Shown: positions 55,853-64,000 of the stretch, in pieces | How the letters are laid out: the number at the start of each line of letters is the position of its first letter | Numbering within the stretch: the first letter of the stretch is position 1 | From: Saprospiraceae bacterium | Lineage (GTDB): Bacteria; Bacteroidota; Bacteroidia; Chitinophagales; Saprospiraceae | Assembly: GCA_029251525.1 (NCBI GenBank) | Contig: JAQXDE010000066.1 | Span: 124,001-188,000, forward strand | Reading direction: 5' to 3' | Length of the DNA stretch: 64,000 bases | Made by a program: the position numbers and the translations under genes | The notes under the pieces: generated by a model | Told to the model about the DNA's origin: nothing | What the model saw: the letters and a program-made list of their open reading frames with translations, nothing else | Database searches by the model: none

Positions 55853-56626
55853 TTATTGCATTCGAATTTGAGCTAAAAGTATTCTAGCCCTTTTCATTTT
55901 ATTAGGATTACCCTGTGCCTCTTTCATCATTTCTCTTACATTATCCTCACTGTAGACGGCAATCGTTTCCATGTTAACTTTAAATACATTATCGTTTAAT
56001 TTTATTTTTTGAACAGATACAGACAAAGTATTCACTTCTTTTGCTCTCTCATTAATAATTAACATTGCCATCACAAAACCTTCCATACTGTTTTGAAGCG
56101 CTTTGGCTACTTTAGGTATTGCTCTTTGTTGAGATTTTAAAGTTGGGAAAAGATCGTTTGGTTCAATTTCAAATTCTTTAGTTATCCAAGCTATTCCCTT
56201 ATGCTTGTCATCATTAGCAACTACTTTATAACATTTATAACCATTAATATTTTTGGTTTCATGAGTGACCTTGACTATTACGTTATTTGATCTTTGTCTT
56301 TTTTTTGAGTATTTTTTATTGAGGTTTCGATATTGCATGTCATTGGAGTTTTTGACAATTGCAACTGTATCGCCAGATTCGTTATCAATAGTTAAAGTGA
56401 TTTTATCTCCAGAGGATGTATTGTTAATCATTTTTACATAACCTCTAGTGGTTTCTGTTTCAAGCATAGCCATCTCATTTTTGATTGTAAAATGAGTGTT
56501 GTAAGCATGTGGAAAATTATTAATTATAGAAATTTTTCCTTCAAAATTTTGAGCAATTAAAATGGATACTCCAAATATGGATAAGAAAAAGATGGATAAA
56601 AATTTATAAAAAATGGAGCGACTCAT
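55853..56626 (-). CDS. DUF4412-like exported protein
   Basis: A 257-residue protein with a long N-terminal signal (residues 1-~25, ending LIAQ). It has the features of DUF4412: a beta-rich opening FEGKISIINNFPHAYNTHF, a central IVKVTHETKNINGYKCYKVV and AWITKEFEIEPNDLFPTLKS, then an amphipathic helical C-terminus. These proteins are frequent in Bacteroidota and are believed to sit in the periplasm; no function is known. The family call rests on the order of motifs as I remember it, so I hold it with moderate confidence. It is transcribed alone. Confidence 0.72.
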   Translation of the reverse strand: MSRSIFYKFLSIFFLSIFGVSILIAQNFEGKISIINNFPHAYNTHFTIKNEMAMLETETTRGYVKMINNTSSGDKITLTIDNESGDTVAIVKNSNDMQYRNLNKKYSKKRQRSNNVIVKVTHETKNINGYKCYKVVANDDKHKGIAWITKEFEIEPNDLFPTLKSQQRAIPKVAKALQNSMEGFVMAMLIINERAKEVNTLSVSVQKIKLNDNVFKVNMETIAVYSEDNVREMMKEAQGNPNKMKRARILLAQIRMQ

Positions 56627-56982
56627 GTTTTTTTGATATTGGTTTAAGGAGAAGAATATATTATCATTATTTTGAATGCTTAAGATAAGAATATTAAACG
56701 CTATTTTTTAGCTAGAAACTATTTTAGCTAATTGACGGCAAGGATTTTCTCGAAAATTATCCCTCACCAATTTAAATTTAGGATGAATTATATGATTAAT
56801 TAATAATTTTAAACGAAGGTGAACTTTATTTAAACTTGGAAAAAATCTAAAGTGTAAAGGAATGCATTTTTAAAATAACGTTACGGCCAAACTAGGAATA
56901 ATGGTGTAATTGAAAAAAAAAGTACAGAATTGATAGGTATTTATTGTGGTATTAGGTTAATTGAAAACTAGTCAATTAGTGG
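56627..56982. other. Spacer, nothing firm
   Basis: About 356 bases. A 54-codon minus-strand open frame at 56708-56869 contains HPKFKLVRDNFRENPCRQLA, which looks protein-like, but it has no start codon, and its length is expected by chance at this base composition. Confidence 0.45.
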
Positions 56983-57435
56983 TTATAATATATCCCATGT
57001 ATGATCGGATAAAAGAGTGACCGTGCCAACGAATTTTTTGAAAGGGATAGATTTACCCCATTCAGTCGGACCAACCATTGAAAGTATTTCTTTGCCATTT
57101 CCTCTTTCGTAGAGATGATAAGTATGGCCGATTAATGGTTTGAAATTTATATCTGCTAGGTAAATTTTTTCTGAGATAATAACACGTTGGTGGATCTTTT
57201 CTGCTTGTGCAGCAAGTAAAGTAACTTGTTCCCTAATTTGATCTAATTGCATTTCAGTTTGGTCGTACATCGCAGAAACTGCAAGACCTTTTACACGTCC
57301 TTTATCAATTGGTTTAATTACTGAGCCACCAACTGTATGAGCGTATGGAAGAAGGTGTGGATTTTCTGTTATTTTATCTTTATCTATTGGGTTAGCTTTC
57401 AACTCAGGTGATTTTCTTTTCTTCGATTCAGACAT
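56983..57435 (-). CDS. DUF2452 protein
   Basis: A 150-residue soluble protein without signal peptide. It matches DUF2452: NPHLLPYAHTVGGSVIKPID, KGLAVSAMYDQTEMQLDQIR, then a heptad-rich helix EQVTLLAAQAEKIHQRV and the C-terminal part FKPLIGHTYHLYERGNGKEI. Lysine-rich N-terminus. The family occurs in Bacteroidota and a few other bacteria; its function is unknown. Transcribed alone. Confidence 0.85.
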   Translation of the reverse strand: MSESKKRKSPELKANPIDKDKITENPHLLPYAHTVGGSVIKPIDKGRVKGLAVSAMYDQTEMQLDQIREQVTLLAAQAEKIHQRVIISEKIYLADINFKPLIGHTYHLYERGNGKEILSMVGPTEWGKSIPFKKFVGTVTLLSDHTWDIL

Positions 57436-57670
57436 TGTAGATTATTTATGTGTTTTGAAAAAGATAAACGTTGTGATTTGAATTATGTTTATTTTTTTCT
57501 AAGATCGTACTTCTAGCTCATTAAAGGTATTGGATCTGGTATGATGCCATATTTTTGATTATTATCATTCTAAAATAATATTTTATTCTAGGAAAGTGCC
57601 AATAATATGTATTGAAATCCTGATCGTAATTATAGACATATTCTTTTTTATGCCAGTTTTCTCAAAAAAA

Positions 57671-57702
57671 AGCCACGAACCAATTTAATGGAACGTGGTT
57701 TT
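57671..57702 (-). terminator. Terminator of the coiled-coil protein gene
   Basis: A stem with a 2-by-2 internal loop (GCCACG paired with CGTGGT and CC with GG) bounded by A and T runs, 26 bases past the minus-strand stop codon. Confidence 0.75.
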
Positions 57703-57728
57703 TATATAAAGAAAATTATTTCTAATAA

Positions 57729-58727
57729 TTATTTCAATTTGAAAGTATTTGCCCCTGTTAAGTAACCCTTGTTGTATACTTCTACAGTATATGTACCTTT
57801 TGTGAATTTAATTCCAGGCTCCCACAAGAAACAAGAAACTACATCATCTGTGTTAGTGTAATTAATGGTTTTTATGTGTGTGAATCTCATTTGCTCTTGT
57901 GCCTCTGTTGTTGTGAAAACACCGGATCCCATTGATTCAGAAGCTAAAGTTTCACCTTGCGGTGAGATCAATCTTACATGAAACTCTTCTTTGCCAGGTT
58001 GGGTAACATCGTTTGGTTCAGCTGTAAAGCATACTTTTAATCTATCGACATTTTTTGCATACTTTTTCTTGACTGCTTTTCCGCTACTCCTTACTTTCCA
58101 TCCTGAAACATTTAGGTCACGAATGTCAACTACTGATGCACGAATAACAGTTGCACTCAAATCAGTATTTCGAGAAGTTAAATCTTCTTTTTCGCTCATC
58201 AATGCGGCACGAGCTGTTGTCAATTCATCGTTCATTTTTCTTTCTTCTACTACTTGAGTAGTTAAACTTTCTTTCTCGTCTGAGAGCTGAGAATTAGCAG
58301 CAGTTAATTGCTCGTTTTCTTCTCTCATAGTGGTTAATTCAGCCAAGTATTCATCTCTTTGTATTCGCATGTCCTCCATCATTGCACGAATCTCATTAAG
58401 TTCTCTTTTGGTTTTTTTACCTCCAGAAAGTAAAGCAGTAATTCTTTTGTTTGCTTTAGATAATTCGTCTTTTTGAGTCTCAACCAAAGCATTAATCTCA
58501 TCATTCTCACCTTTCATTGCTTCAATCTCTTCTTGAGCTGCGTAGTGTAGTTTTTCCAATTCACCTCTCAACTGTTTAGTTTCTTTTAACTCAGCTTGCT
58601 GAGTTTCAATTGTATCGCTTTTTTGGTAATTATTGTATAAAAGAACAGCGTTTGTAGCTAACAAAAGTAATATAATTACTGCTGCGATAGCGGTCAATTT
58701 TTGTTTCGAATCATTTGAAAAGCTCAT
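57729..58727 (-). CDS. Membrane-anchored coiled-coil protein with C-terminal beta domain
   Basis: A 332-residue protein with one transmembrane helix at about residues 10-32 (AIAAVIILLLLATNAVLLYN). Residues ~35-200 form a long coiled coil rich in Glu/Lys (ETQQAELKETKQLRGELEKL, MREENEQLTAANSQLSDEKE). Residues ~205-332 are a beta-rich globular domain: VDIRDLNVSGWKVRSSGKAV, LKVCFTAEPNDV, FHVRLISPQGETLASESMG and GTYTVEVYNKGYLTGANTF. The short N-terminus inside and the rest outside suggests a periplasmic stalk and head. Similar proteins recur in Bacteroidota, but I know of no assigned function; a cell-envelope spacer or sensor is inferred only from shape. Confidence 0.85.
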   Translation of the reverse strand: MSFSNDSKQKLTAIAAVIILLLLATNAVLLYNNYQKSDTIETQQAELKETKQLRGELEKLHYAAQEEIEAMKGENDEINALVETQKDELSKANKRITALLSGGKKTKRELNEIRAMMEDMRIQRDEYLAELTTMREENEQLTAANSQLSDEKESLTTQVVEERKMNDELTTARAALMSEKEDLTSRNTDLSATVIRASVVDIRDLNVSGWKVRSSGKAVKKKYAKNVDRLKVCFTAEPNDVTQPGKEEFHVRLISPQGETLASESMGSGVFTTTEAQEQMRFTHIKTINYTNTDDVVSCFLWEPGIKFTKGTYTVEVYNKGYLTGANTFKLK

Positions 58728-59060
58728 AATAAATTATTTAGGTTAACAATTTTAATCTTCGATAGTATTTTGGATTATTTTCAAAAAGTGTTTCAACTGC
58801 GTTGTCGAATTAATTAATTGGATTTGTAAAAAAGGTGAACCAAATCATTTTTATTTTTATTTTTTTATACATCGTAAATATAACGTTAAGGCTTTGTATT
58901 AGCGTATTTTCCTTAGTTTTTTTATTTGATATTCTTTGAAAGAAAAATTATGGTACTTAGCTGAAACTATTGCTAAAAGTAGGTTTTTAAAAAAAAAATA
59001 ACTTTATTTAGATGGTCTATTTCAAAACTATCTTTATAATATTAATAAATAAAATATACT
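58728..59060. other. Divergent spacer
   Basis: About 330 bases between divergent genes. A TTATATTTA near 58875 (minus strand) is close to the -7 consensus for the coiled-coil gene. Nothing else is visible. Confidence 0.4.
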
Positions 59061-59810
59061 ATGTTGGGAAACCTCGATCTTTCTAAAGTTCTATTCCTTG
59101 ACGTAGAATGCGTCAGCGGAAAAGCAAATTATGGTGAACTTAATGATGATTTTAAATATCTCTGGAAACTGAAGTCTAAATCAGTTTTAAGAAAATATAA
59201 TGAAGAAATTACGGAGGAAGAGGCTGATGCGGCTTACAAGGACAAAGCTGGAATCTATGCTGAATTTGGGAAAATTGTTTGTATTTCTGTTGGAATCATA
59301 GGACGGAATCCTGAGACAAAAGAATTATTTGTTCGTTTAAAATCTTTTGCTAGCGAAGATGAATCAGAGTTACTTCAAAATTTTTCTCAAATGGTTACTC
59401 AATATTACAATAATACCACTACACATGCCTTTTGTGGGCATAATATAAGAGAGTTTGACATGCCTTACATTTGCCGAAGGTTGTTAATCAATCAATTGCC
59501 ATTGCCCAATTCTCTCAATATCGCAGGGAAAAAACCATGGGAAACCAAACACTTTATCGATACTCTTGAACTTTGGAAATTCGGTGATTATAAACATTAT
59601 ACTTCCTTAAAATTGTTAGCTGCTGTTTTTGGTTTTCCATCCCCAAAAGACGATATCGATGGCTCAGAAGTGGGACGAGTTTTTTGGGAAGAAAACGATT
59701 TACCTAGAATTGCAAAGTATTGCGAAAAAGATGTTTTGGCAACTGTTCAATTATTATTAAAATATATGTTACAGCCTTTGTTGACTGATAAGCAAATTAA
59801 TCATGTTTGA
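59061..59810 (+). CDS. DEDDy-type 3'-5' exonuclease (PolB-like)
   Basis: A 249-residue nuclease. Exo I carries Asp14 and Glu16 (FLDVECVSG). Exo II is FCGHNIREFDMPYICRRLL with the catalytic Asp. Exo III is RIAKYCEKDVLATVQLLL with Tyr and Asp, the DEDDy arrangement. It matches the predicted 3'-5' exonuclease related to the proofreading domain of family B polymerases, a common stand-alone protein in Bacteroidota. It should remove nucleotides from DNA or RNA 3' ends with two metal ions in the cytoplasm. The linked rpe gene lies 130 bases downstream. Confidence 0.9.
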   Translation: MLGNLDLSKVLFLDVECVSGKANYGELNDDFKYLWKLKSKSVLRKYNEEITEEEADAAYKDKAGIYAEFGKIVCISVGIIGRNPETKELFVRLKSFASEDESELLQNFSQMVTQYYNNTTTHAFCGHNIREFDMPYICRRLLINQLPLPNSLNIAGKKPWETKHFIDTLELWKFGDYKHYTSLKLLAAVFGFPSPKDDIDGSEVGRVFWEENDLPRIAKYCEKDVLATVQLLLKYMLQPLLTDKQINHV

Positions 59811-59939
59811 TTTTTTTCATAGGTTGACACAGATTTTGTAAGGTTTCAGTAAACTTTTAAAATTTAATAGACAATTAAAAGTCTAAAAAAAGTCAGGCTA
59901 AGTCAATGGCAAAAAAAACAAAAAAAGTACCTTTACGAT

Positions 59940-60605
59940 ATGAAGCATTTAATCGCCCCTTCCGTACTTGCAGCTAATTTTCAAAACTTGAAAAAAGATT
60001 TTGACATGATCAATGCTAGTAAAGCCGACTGGTATCATGTAGATGTCATGGATGGTAAGTTTGTACCCAATATTAGTTTTGGAATGTTTATTATCAAACA
60101 GATGAAAGCCATGGCAACCAAACCGTTGGATGTGCACCTGATGATAGTTGAACCTGAGAAATATATCGAACAATTTCGAGAAGTAGGAGCTGATATTATC
60201 ACAGTTCATTACGAAGCTTGCCCACATTTGCATCGAACGATTCAACAAATTCATGCAACTGGAGCAAAAGCAGGAGTTGCATTAAACCCACATACACCAG
60301 TTAGTGTTTTAGAAGACATAATTGAAGAGCTAGATTTAGTTTGTTTGATGTCAGTAAACCCTGGTTTTGGAGGTCAAAAATTTATATACCAAGTGATACC
60401 AAAAGTCAGAAAATTAAAGGAGATGATTGATTCTCGAAATACTAAAACGTTGATAGAGATTGACGGAGGAGTTGGTTTACAAAATGCTGAAGAATTGCTT
60501 AAAGCCGGAGCCAATGTTTTGGTCGCAGGTAGTGCAGTCTTTAAATCAAAGAATCCTTTAGATACAATTTCACGTATGAAAGGTATTGAGGGATTAGTGA
60601 TTTAG
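59940..60605 (+). CDS. rpe: Ribulose-phosphate 3-epimerase
   Basis: A 221-residue TIM-barrel enzyme of normal length. The start MKHLIAPSVLAANFQNLKKD and the metal-binding WYHVDVMDGKFVPNISFG are diagnostic. They are followed by LDVHLMIVEP, ADIITVHYEAC, LVCLMSVNPGFGGQKFI and IEIDGGVGLQNAEELLKAGA. It interconverts ribulose 5-phosphate and xylulose 5-phosphate in the pentose phosphate pathway. Cytoplasmic. Confidence 0.97.
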   Translation: MKHLIAPSVLAANFQNLKKDFDMINASKADWYHVDVMDGKFVPNISFGMFIIKQMKAMATKPLDVHLMIVEPEKYIEQFREVGADIITVHYEACPHLHRTIQQIHATGAKAGVALNPHTPVSVLEDIIEELDLVCLMSVNPGFGGQKFIYQVIPKVRKLKEMIDSRNTKTLIEIDGGVGLQNAEELLKAGANVLVAGSAVFKSKNPLDTISRMKGIEGLVI

Positions 60606-60768
60606 TCTTTGCATAATGATTATTTATAAATGATTTGAAAGATTTGGCGATTTTTTTTTAACACAATTCTATCGTCAAACTTATCAAATCGAAATTGCTT
60701 GGTCAATTAAGATTTTCAAAATAATTCCCCGCATCCAATGAACTTTCTAAATCTACGTTAATATTGAT

Positions 60769-63339
60769 ATGAAATTAAACTTTACGTTATTATCCATCCT
60801 ATTCTTTTCTCTTTTTGCAAATGATGTGGTAGCTCAAAATGGAAAAACTTCGACTCTCGCTGGTCAAGTGACTGATTTGGAAACAGGAGCTCCTATAGAA
60901 TTAGCCACTATTTACATCAAAGAAAATACTAATTATTCTACCGAAGCCAGTCTTAATGGAAATTTTACGTTAAAAGTTCCTCACAACAAAAGATTTACGC
61001 TGATAATTTCTCGAACCGGTTATAAGGAAGGTAGTATCATCATTAATCCAATGCGTACTGGTGAAACAAGAAAGCTCAATGTAAAACTTGCTAATCAAAC
61101 TTCAACACTAGAAGTTATTGTTACTGCAAGTAAATTGGAGGAAGCTGGATTGATAAAAGAGGATGTGGAAGAATTGAAATACATTCCATCCACGACGATG
61201 AATTTAGAAAATGTATTGCCTCATATTGCATTAGGTGTAAGCACAGGGACAGGAGGAGAATTAAGTTCTCAATATAACGTTCGTGGGGGGAATTATGATG
61301 AAAATTTAGTTTATGTTAATGATTTTGAAATATATCGACCACAATTAATTAGGAGTGGACAGCAAGAAGGTTTGTCATTTCCCAATATGGATTTGATCCG
61401 AGATTTGTCTTTTTCATCTGGTGGTTTTGAAGCTCGGTATGGCGATAAATTATCCTCGGTGTTGGACATAAAATATAAGCGTCCTGATTCTACTCGTGCA
61501 TCGATCGGATTGAGTGCACTAGGAGGTTCAGCTCATATTGAAGGAAGTATGGACCTTGATTCTACCTTTCGAAAATTTCGATATTTGGTAGGGGCAAGAT
61601 ACAAAACGACTAAATATTTATTGGGAACATTGGATGTGCAGGGAGAGTATGTTCCTAATTTTGCGGATATTCAAGGTTATTTTACATTTGATATTAATCG
61701 AGATTGGCAGGTAGGTTTGATTGGAAATTATAATCGAAGTGAATATCAATTTACCCCCGCTTCCAGAGAAACAGCTTTTGGCCTAATAGATTTTTCTCTG
61801 GATTTGTTTACCGTTTTTGAAGGTCAAGAAGTAGATGATTTTACAACGTATATGGCAGGGACTTCGTTAACTTATGTCCCAGATCGAAAATACAACCCTT
61901 TGTTTTTAAAATTTCTTGCCTCAGTTTACCAGAGTAATGAAAATGAAAGAATCGATATTATTGGTGATTATATCTTGGGTCAAATTGAAACTGGGTTAGG
62001 AAGTGATAATTTTGGAGAAATCGTCGCTGTATTAGGAACTGGAACTCAACATCAATTTGTGAGAAATTATCTAACAACCATCGTTTCAAATTTCGAACAT
62101 AAAGGTGGTTTTGAAATGGAAAAGTTACATAAGTCATGGGAAACTTCTAGTAGCCACTTTCTGCAATGGAATTTGAAATTTCAAAATGAACAAATTTTTG
62201 ATGACCTCAACGAATGGGAAAGATTAGATTCCGCTGGTTACTCATTACCTTTTGATACAACTGCTGTACAAGTACAAAATGTTCTCAAAACCCAAAATGA
62301 ACTAGTTACTAATCGTCTTTCTGGCTCATTTCAAGATACATATACTCTAAGAAAGGATAGTATTATGGAAATGAAAATTATGGCTGGTATACGAGGTGCT
62401 TTTTGGAATGTGAAAAACAATTTCACAGGTGAAACAAATAATAATTTTTTACTTACCCCTCGTGCTCAATTACTTTATAAACCATTGAACTGGGAACGTG
62501 ATATGTCTTTTCGTTTTGCAACAGGAATGTATTTTCAACCTGCCTTTTATAGAGAGATGCGGCGCTTGGACGGTACGGTAAATGTGAATTTGGAGGCACA
62601 AAAATCACTACATATTTTAGGTGGATTCACTTGGGATTTTTACTCAGGAAAGCGAGATCCAAAACTATTCAGGTTTATTACAGAAATTTACTACAAGAAG
62701 CTTTGGGACATGGTGATTTATGATTTAGATAATGTTCGAATTCGGTATTCTGGTGAAAATGATGCTACTGGTTATGTGGCAGGGATTGACTTAAGAGTTA
62801 ATGGTGAATTTGTTCCTGGAGCAGAATCTTGGGTTAATATTTCTTTCCTCCGAGCTCGAGAAAGTATAACAGATGTGCAGCATTTAAGTCGTGGAATTGG
62901 TGATACAATAGATACTGAAATAAGTACAGTTAGACGACCTACAGATCGATTTATGAATTTGAATGTTTTTTTTCAAGATTATTTACCGAAGAATGAAAAT
63001 TTTAAAATGCATTTAAATTTATCGGTAGGAACAGGCTTACCGTTTGGGCTTAAAGAGAACAATAGAGTTCGTAGGAATCAATTTGAATTTGCGGCATATC
63101 ATAGAGTTGATATTGGTTTTGCCTATCAACTTTGGGATAAAGAAAGGCGGACCCGTAAGCCAAAACATCCGCTTCGATTCGCACGAAATGCTTGGTTAAG
63201 CTTGGAAGTTTTCAATCTTTTAGAAATTGCCAATACAGCATCGAATACGTGGATAAAAACAATTTATAACACACAATATGCCATCCCAAATAACTTAACT
63301 TCTCGTCGGGTTAACCTACGATTGAAAATGGATTTTTAG
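60769..63339 (+). CDS. TonB-dependent receptor with CarboxypepD_reg domain
   Basis: An 856-residue outer-membrane protein. Residues 1-23 are a signal peptide ending VVAQ. A CarboxypepD_reg domain covers ~30-110 (LAGQVTDLETGAPIELATIY). The plug domain follows at ~125-240 (LENVLPHIALGVSTGTGGEL, QYNVRGGNYDENLVYVNDFE and EARYGDKLSSVLDIKY). The rest is a 22-strand-type barrel ending with the aromatic terminal strand RRVNLRLKMDF. The substrate is not apparent; no SusD partner is adjacent, so it does not look like a SusCD glycan importer. It probably shares a transcript with the next gene, 21 bases downstream. Confidence 0.95.
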   Translation: MKLNFTLLSILFFSLFANDVVAQNGKTSTLAGQVTDLETGAPIELATIYIKENTNYSTEASLNGNFTLKVPHNKRFTLIISRTGYKEGSIIINPMRTGETRKLNVKLANQTSTLEVIVTASKLEEAGLIKEDVEELKYIPSTTMNLENVLPHIALGVSTGTGGELSSQYNVRGGNYDENLVYVNDFEIYRPQLIRSGQQEGLSFPNMDLIRDLSFSSGGFEARYGDKLSSVLDIKYKRPDSTRASIGLSALGGSAHIEGSMDLDSTFRKFRYLVGARYKTTKYLLGTLDVQGEYVPNFADIQGYFTFDINRDWQVGLIGNYNRSEYQFTPASRETAFGLIDFSLDLFTVFEGQEVDDFTTYMAGTSLTYVPDRKYNPLFLKFLASVYQSNENERIDIIGDYILGQIETGLGSDNFGEIVAVLGTGTQHQFVRNYLTTIVSNFEHKGGFEMEKLHKSWETSSSHFLQWNLKFQNEQIFDDLNEWERLDSAGYSLPFDTTAVQVQNVLKTQNELVTNRLSGSFQDTYTLRKDSIMEMKIMAGIRGAFWNVKNNFTGETNNNFLLTPRAQLLYKPLNWERDMSFRFATGMYFQPAFYREMRRLDGTVNVNLEAQKSLHILGGFTWDFYSGKRDPKLFRFITEIYYKKLWDMVIYDLDNVRIRYSGENDATGYVAGIDLRVNGEFVPGAESWVNISFLRARESITDVQHLSRGIGDTIDTEISTVRRPTDRFMNLNVFFQDYLPKNENFKMHLNLSVGTGLPFGLKENNRVRRNQFEFAAYHRVDIGFAYQLWDKERRTRKPKHPLRFARNAWLSLEVFNLLEIANTASNTWIKTIYNTQYAIPNNLTSRRVNLRLKMDF

Positions 63340-63360
63340 AATAACAATTTTAATAAAATC

Positions 63361-64000
63361 ATGTCAAATAAACCCCTCGTTACAGATTTTGAAAAAATCA
63401 CTTTACTTGGATTGGTTTTTTTATTTGGATATGGTATTTACAAAAATGGTGGTACGTTGATGTACAAAAGATCTGAGGAAACAACAATCATTGATGGTGA
63501 AAGTTCGGTAAATATTTATCGGGAATTAGATGAGAATGAAATGGATTTCAATCGGAATATAAAAGGTTTCGATGAATCATATAAAATGAGAAAGAAGAGA
63601 TTAAATACAGCCTATATTTTAAATAGGCTCGCTCAAACCTATTCTGATGGAAAAGAGGAGACTAAACGTCAAATGAAAGAGATGGGACTTACTGAGGATG
63701 AAATGAATTATTATAATAATGTCAGAAAAGAAAATAATCATTCAGACCATATACAAGATGCTAAAGAATGGTATAATGTTCTAAAGACCTCAGCGAGTAC
63801 TTATGAAAAATTTAAATCAATCGTTGATGATTTTAATAAAAGAACTAGTGGAACGAATAATGAAAATCTATTGCTTAAGGACGAAAGTAATTTAAATGAT
63901 TTTTATAGAAATCTTGAATCGGCATTTGGGATTTCAGAAACTGAGGCTAAAATGTTTTCTTTTTTAGGCAAAAAAAAGGTGAGTGACTGGGTAAAGTTCA
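63361..64000 (+). CDS. Unrecognised membrane-anchored protein (3' end outside window)
   Basis: The ATG at 63361 opens a frame that stays open to the end of the window, at least 213 codons. One transmembrane helix lies at about residues 13-28 (ITLLGLVFLFGYGIY). The rest is hydrophilic and helical with many Glu/Lys/Asn residues, such as ELDENEMDFNRNIKGFDESY and AYILNRLAQTYSDGKEETKR. I do not recognise the family. Its position 21 bases after the TonB-dependent receptor suggests co-transcription and an envelope role. Confidence 0.65.
   Translation, partial: MSNKPLVTDFEKITLLGLVFLFGYGIYKNGGTLMYKRSEETTIIDGESSVNIYRELDENEMDFNRNIKGFDESYKMRKKRLNTAYILNRLAQTYSDGKEETKRQMKEMGLTEDEMNYYNNVRKENNHSDHIQDAKEWYNVLKTSASTYEKFKSIVDDFNKRTSGTNNENLLLKDESNLNDFYRNLESAFGISETEAKMFSFLGKKKVSDWVKF

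Noticed and set aside
56708-56869. 54-codon minus-strand frame with HPKFKLVRDNFRENPC
   Set aside because: No start codon, no family, and a length expected by chance.
1-64000. CRISPR arrays, insertion sequences, prophage or integrative elements
   Set aside because: I saw no regularly spaced repeats, transposase, integrase or phage structural genes on either strand.

Overview
The window is an AT-rich chromosomal segment of a member of the Bacteroidota, most likely a marine or aquatic Saprospiria/Cytophagia-type organism. Supporting signs are two secreted proteins with C-terminal type IX secretion (Por_Secre_tail) sorting domains, a TonB-dependent receptor with an N-terminal CarboxypepD_reg domain, ATP-type PEP carboxykinase, several Bacteroidota-type domains of unknown function (DUF5916, DUF2807, DUF4412, DUF2452), and TATATTTG promoter elements of the Bacteroidota TAnnTTTG class. 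The exact genus cannot be read from the sequence. No rRNA, intact tRNA, insertion sequence, integrase, prophage or CRISPR array is visible.

Layout. 1-10 kb: the end of a thioester alpha-2-macroglobulin, an aldo/keto reductase, a lipoprotein and a DUF5916 outer-membrane protein. 10-18.7 kb: two methyltransferase/zinc-ribbon genes, a serine hydrolase, a PaiA-like GNAT, the ABC-F factor EttA, an SGNH hydrolase, a broken GNAT, and the deoxynucleoside kinase/folK pair. 18.7-24.6 kb: a decayed zone with a dead DinB gene, a live DUF1572 gene, a dead TetR gene, an alpha/beta hydrolase and a SleB-like hydrolase. 24.6-31.2 kb: SulP transporter, DUF1697, class II aldolase, GH99-like secreted enzyme, glycerate kinase. 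31.6-42.3 kb: a giant T9SS-secreted repeat protein, a di-haem cytochrome, LysE exporter, amidohydrolase, TPR lipoprotein, folE. 42.3-43.5 kb: a second graveyard. 43.5-64 kb: DEAD-box helicase, leucine-rich-repeat protein, methyltransferase, TonB-C lipoprotein, a BioD/Pta-N-like ATPase, pckA, a Sua5/YciO protein, a C1B peptidase, envelope proteins, a DEDD exonuclease, rpe, a TonB-dependent receptor and the start of an unrecognised membrane protein.

Genes are mostly single transcription units separated by long spacers and by strong hairpin terminators; real operon-like pairs are few (folK-dNK, aldolase-GH99-like, TonB receptor with the last ORF). Core metabolic functions are scattered: folE and folK (pterin/folate), pckA and rpe (central carbon), glycerate kinase, EttA and a DEAD-box helicase (translation/RNA).

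The most distinctive property is the number of recognisable gene corpses in the spacers: GNAT, DinB, TetR, CarboxypepD_reg, a probable LysR tail, a probable cytochrome c tail, an unknown secreted protein, a decayed copy of the 3' end of a neighbouring gene and a tRNA-like remnant. I read this as ongoing gene loss. I did not find a convincing new multi-gene system in this window; the findings are mostly individual relics and unusual single genes.
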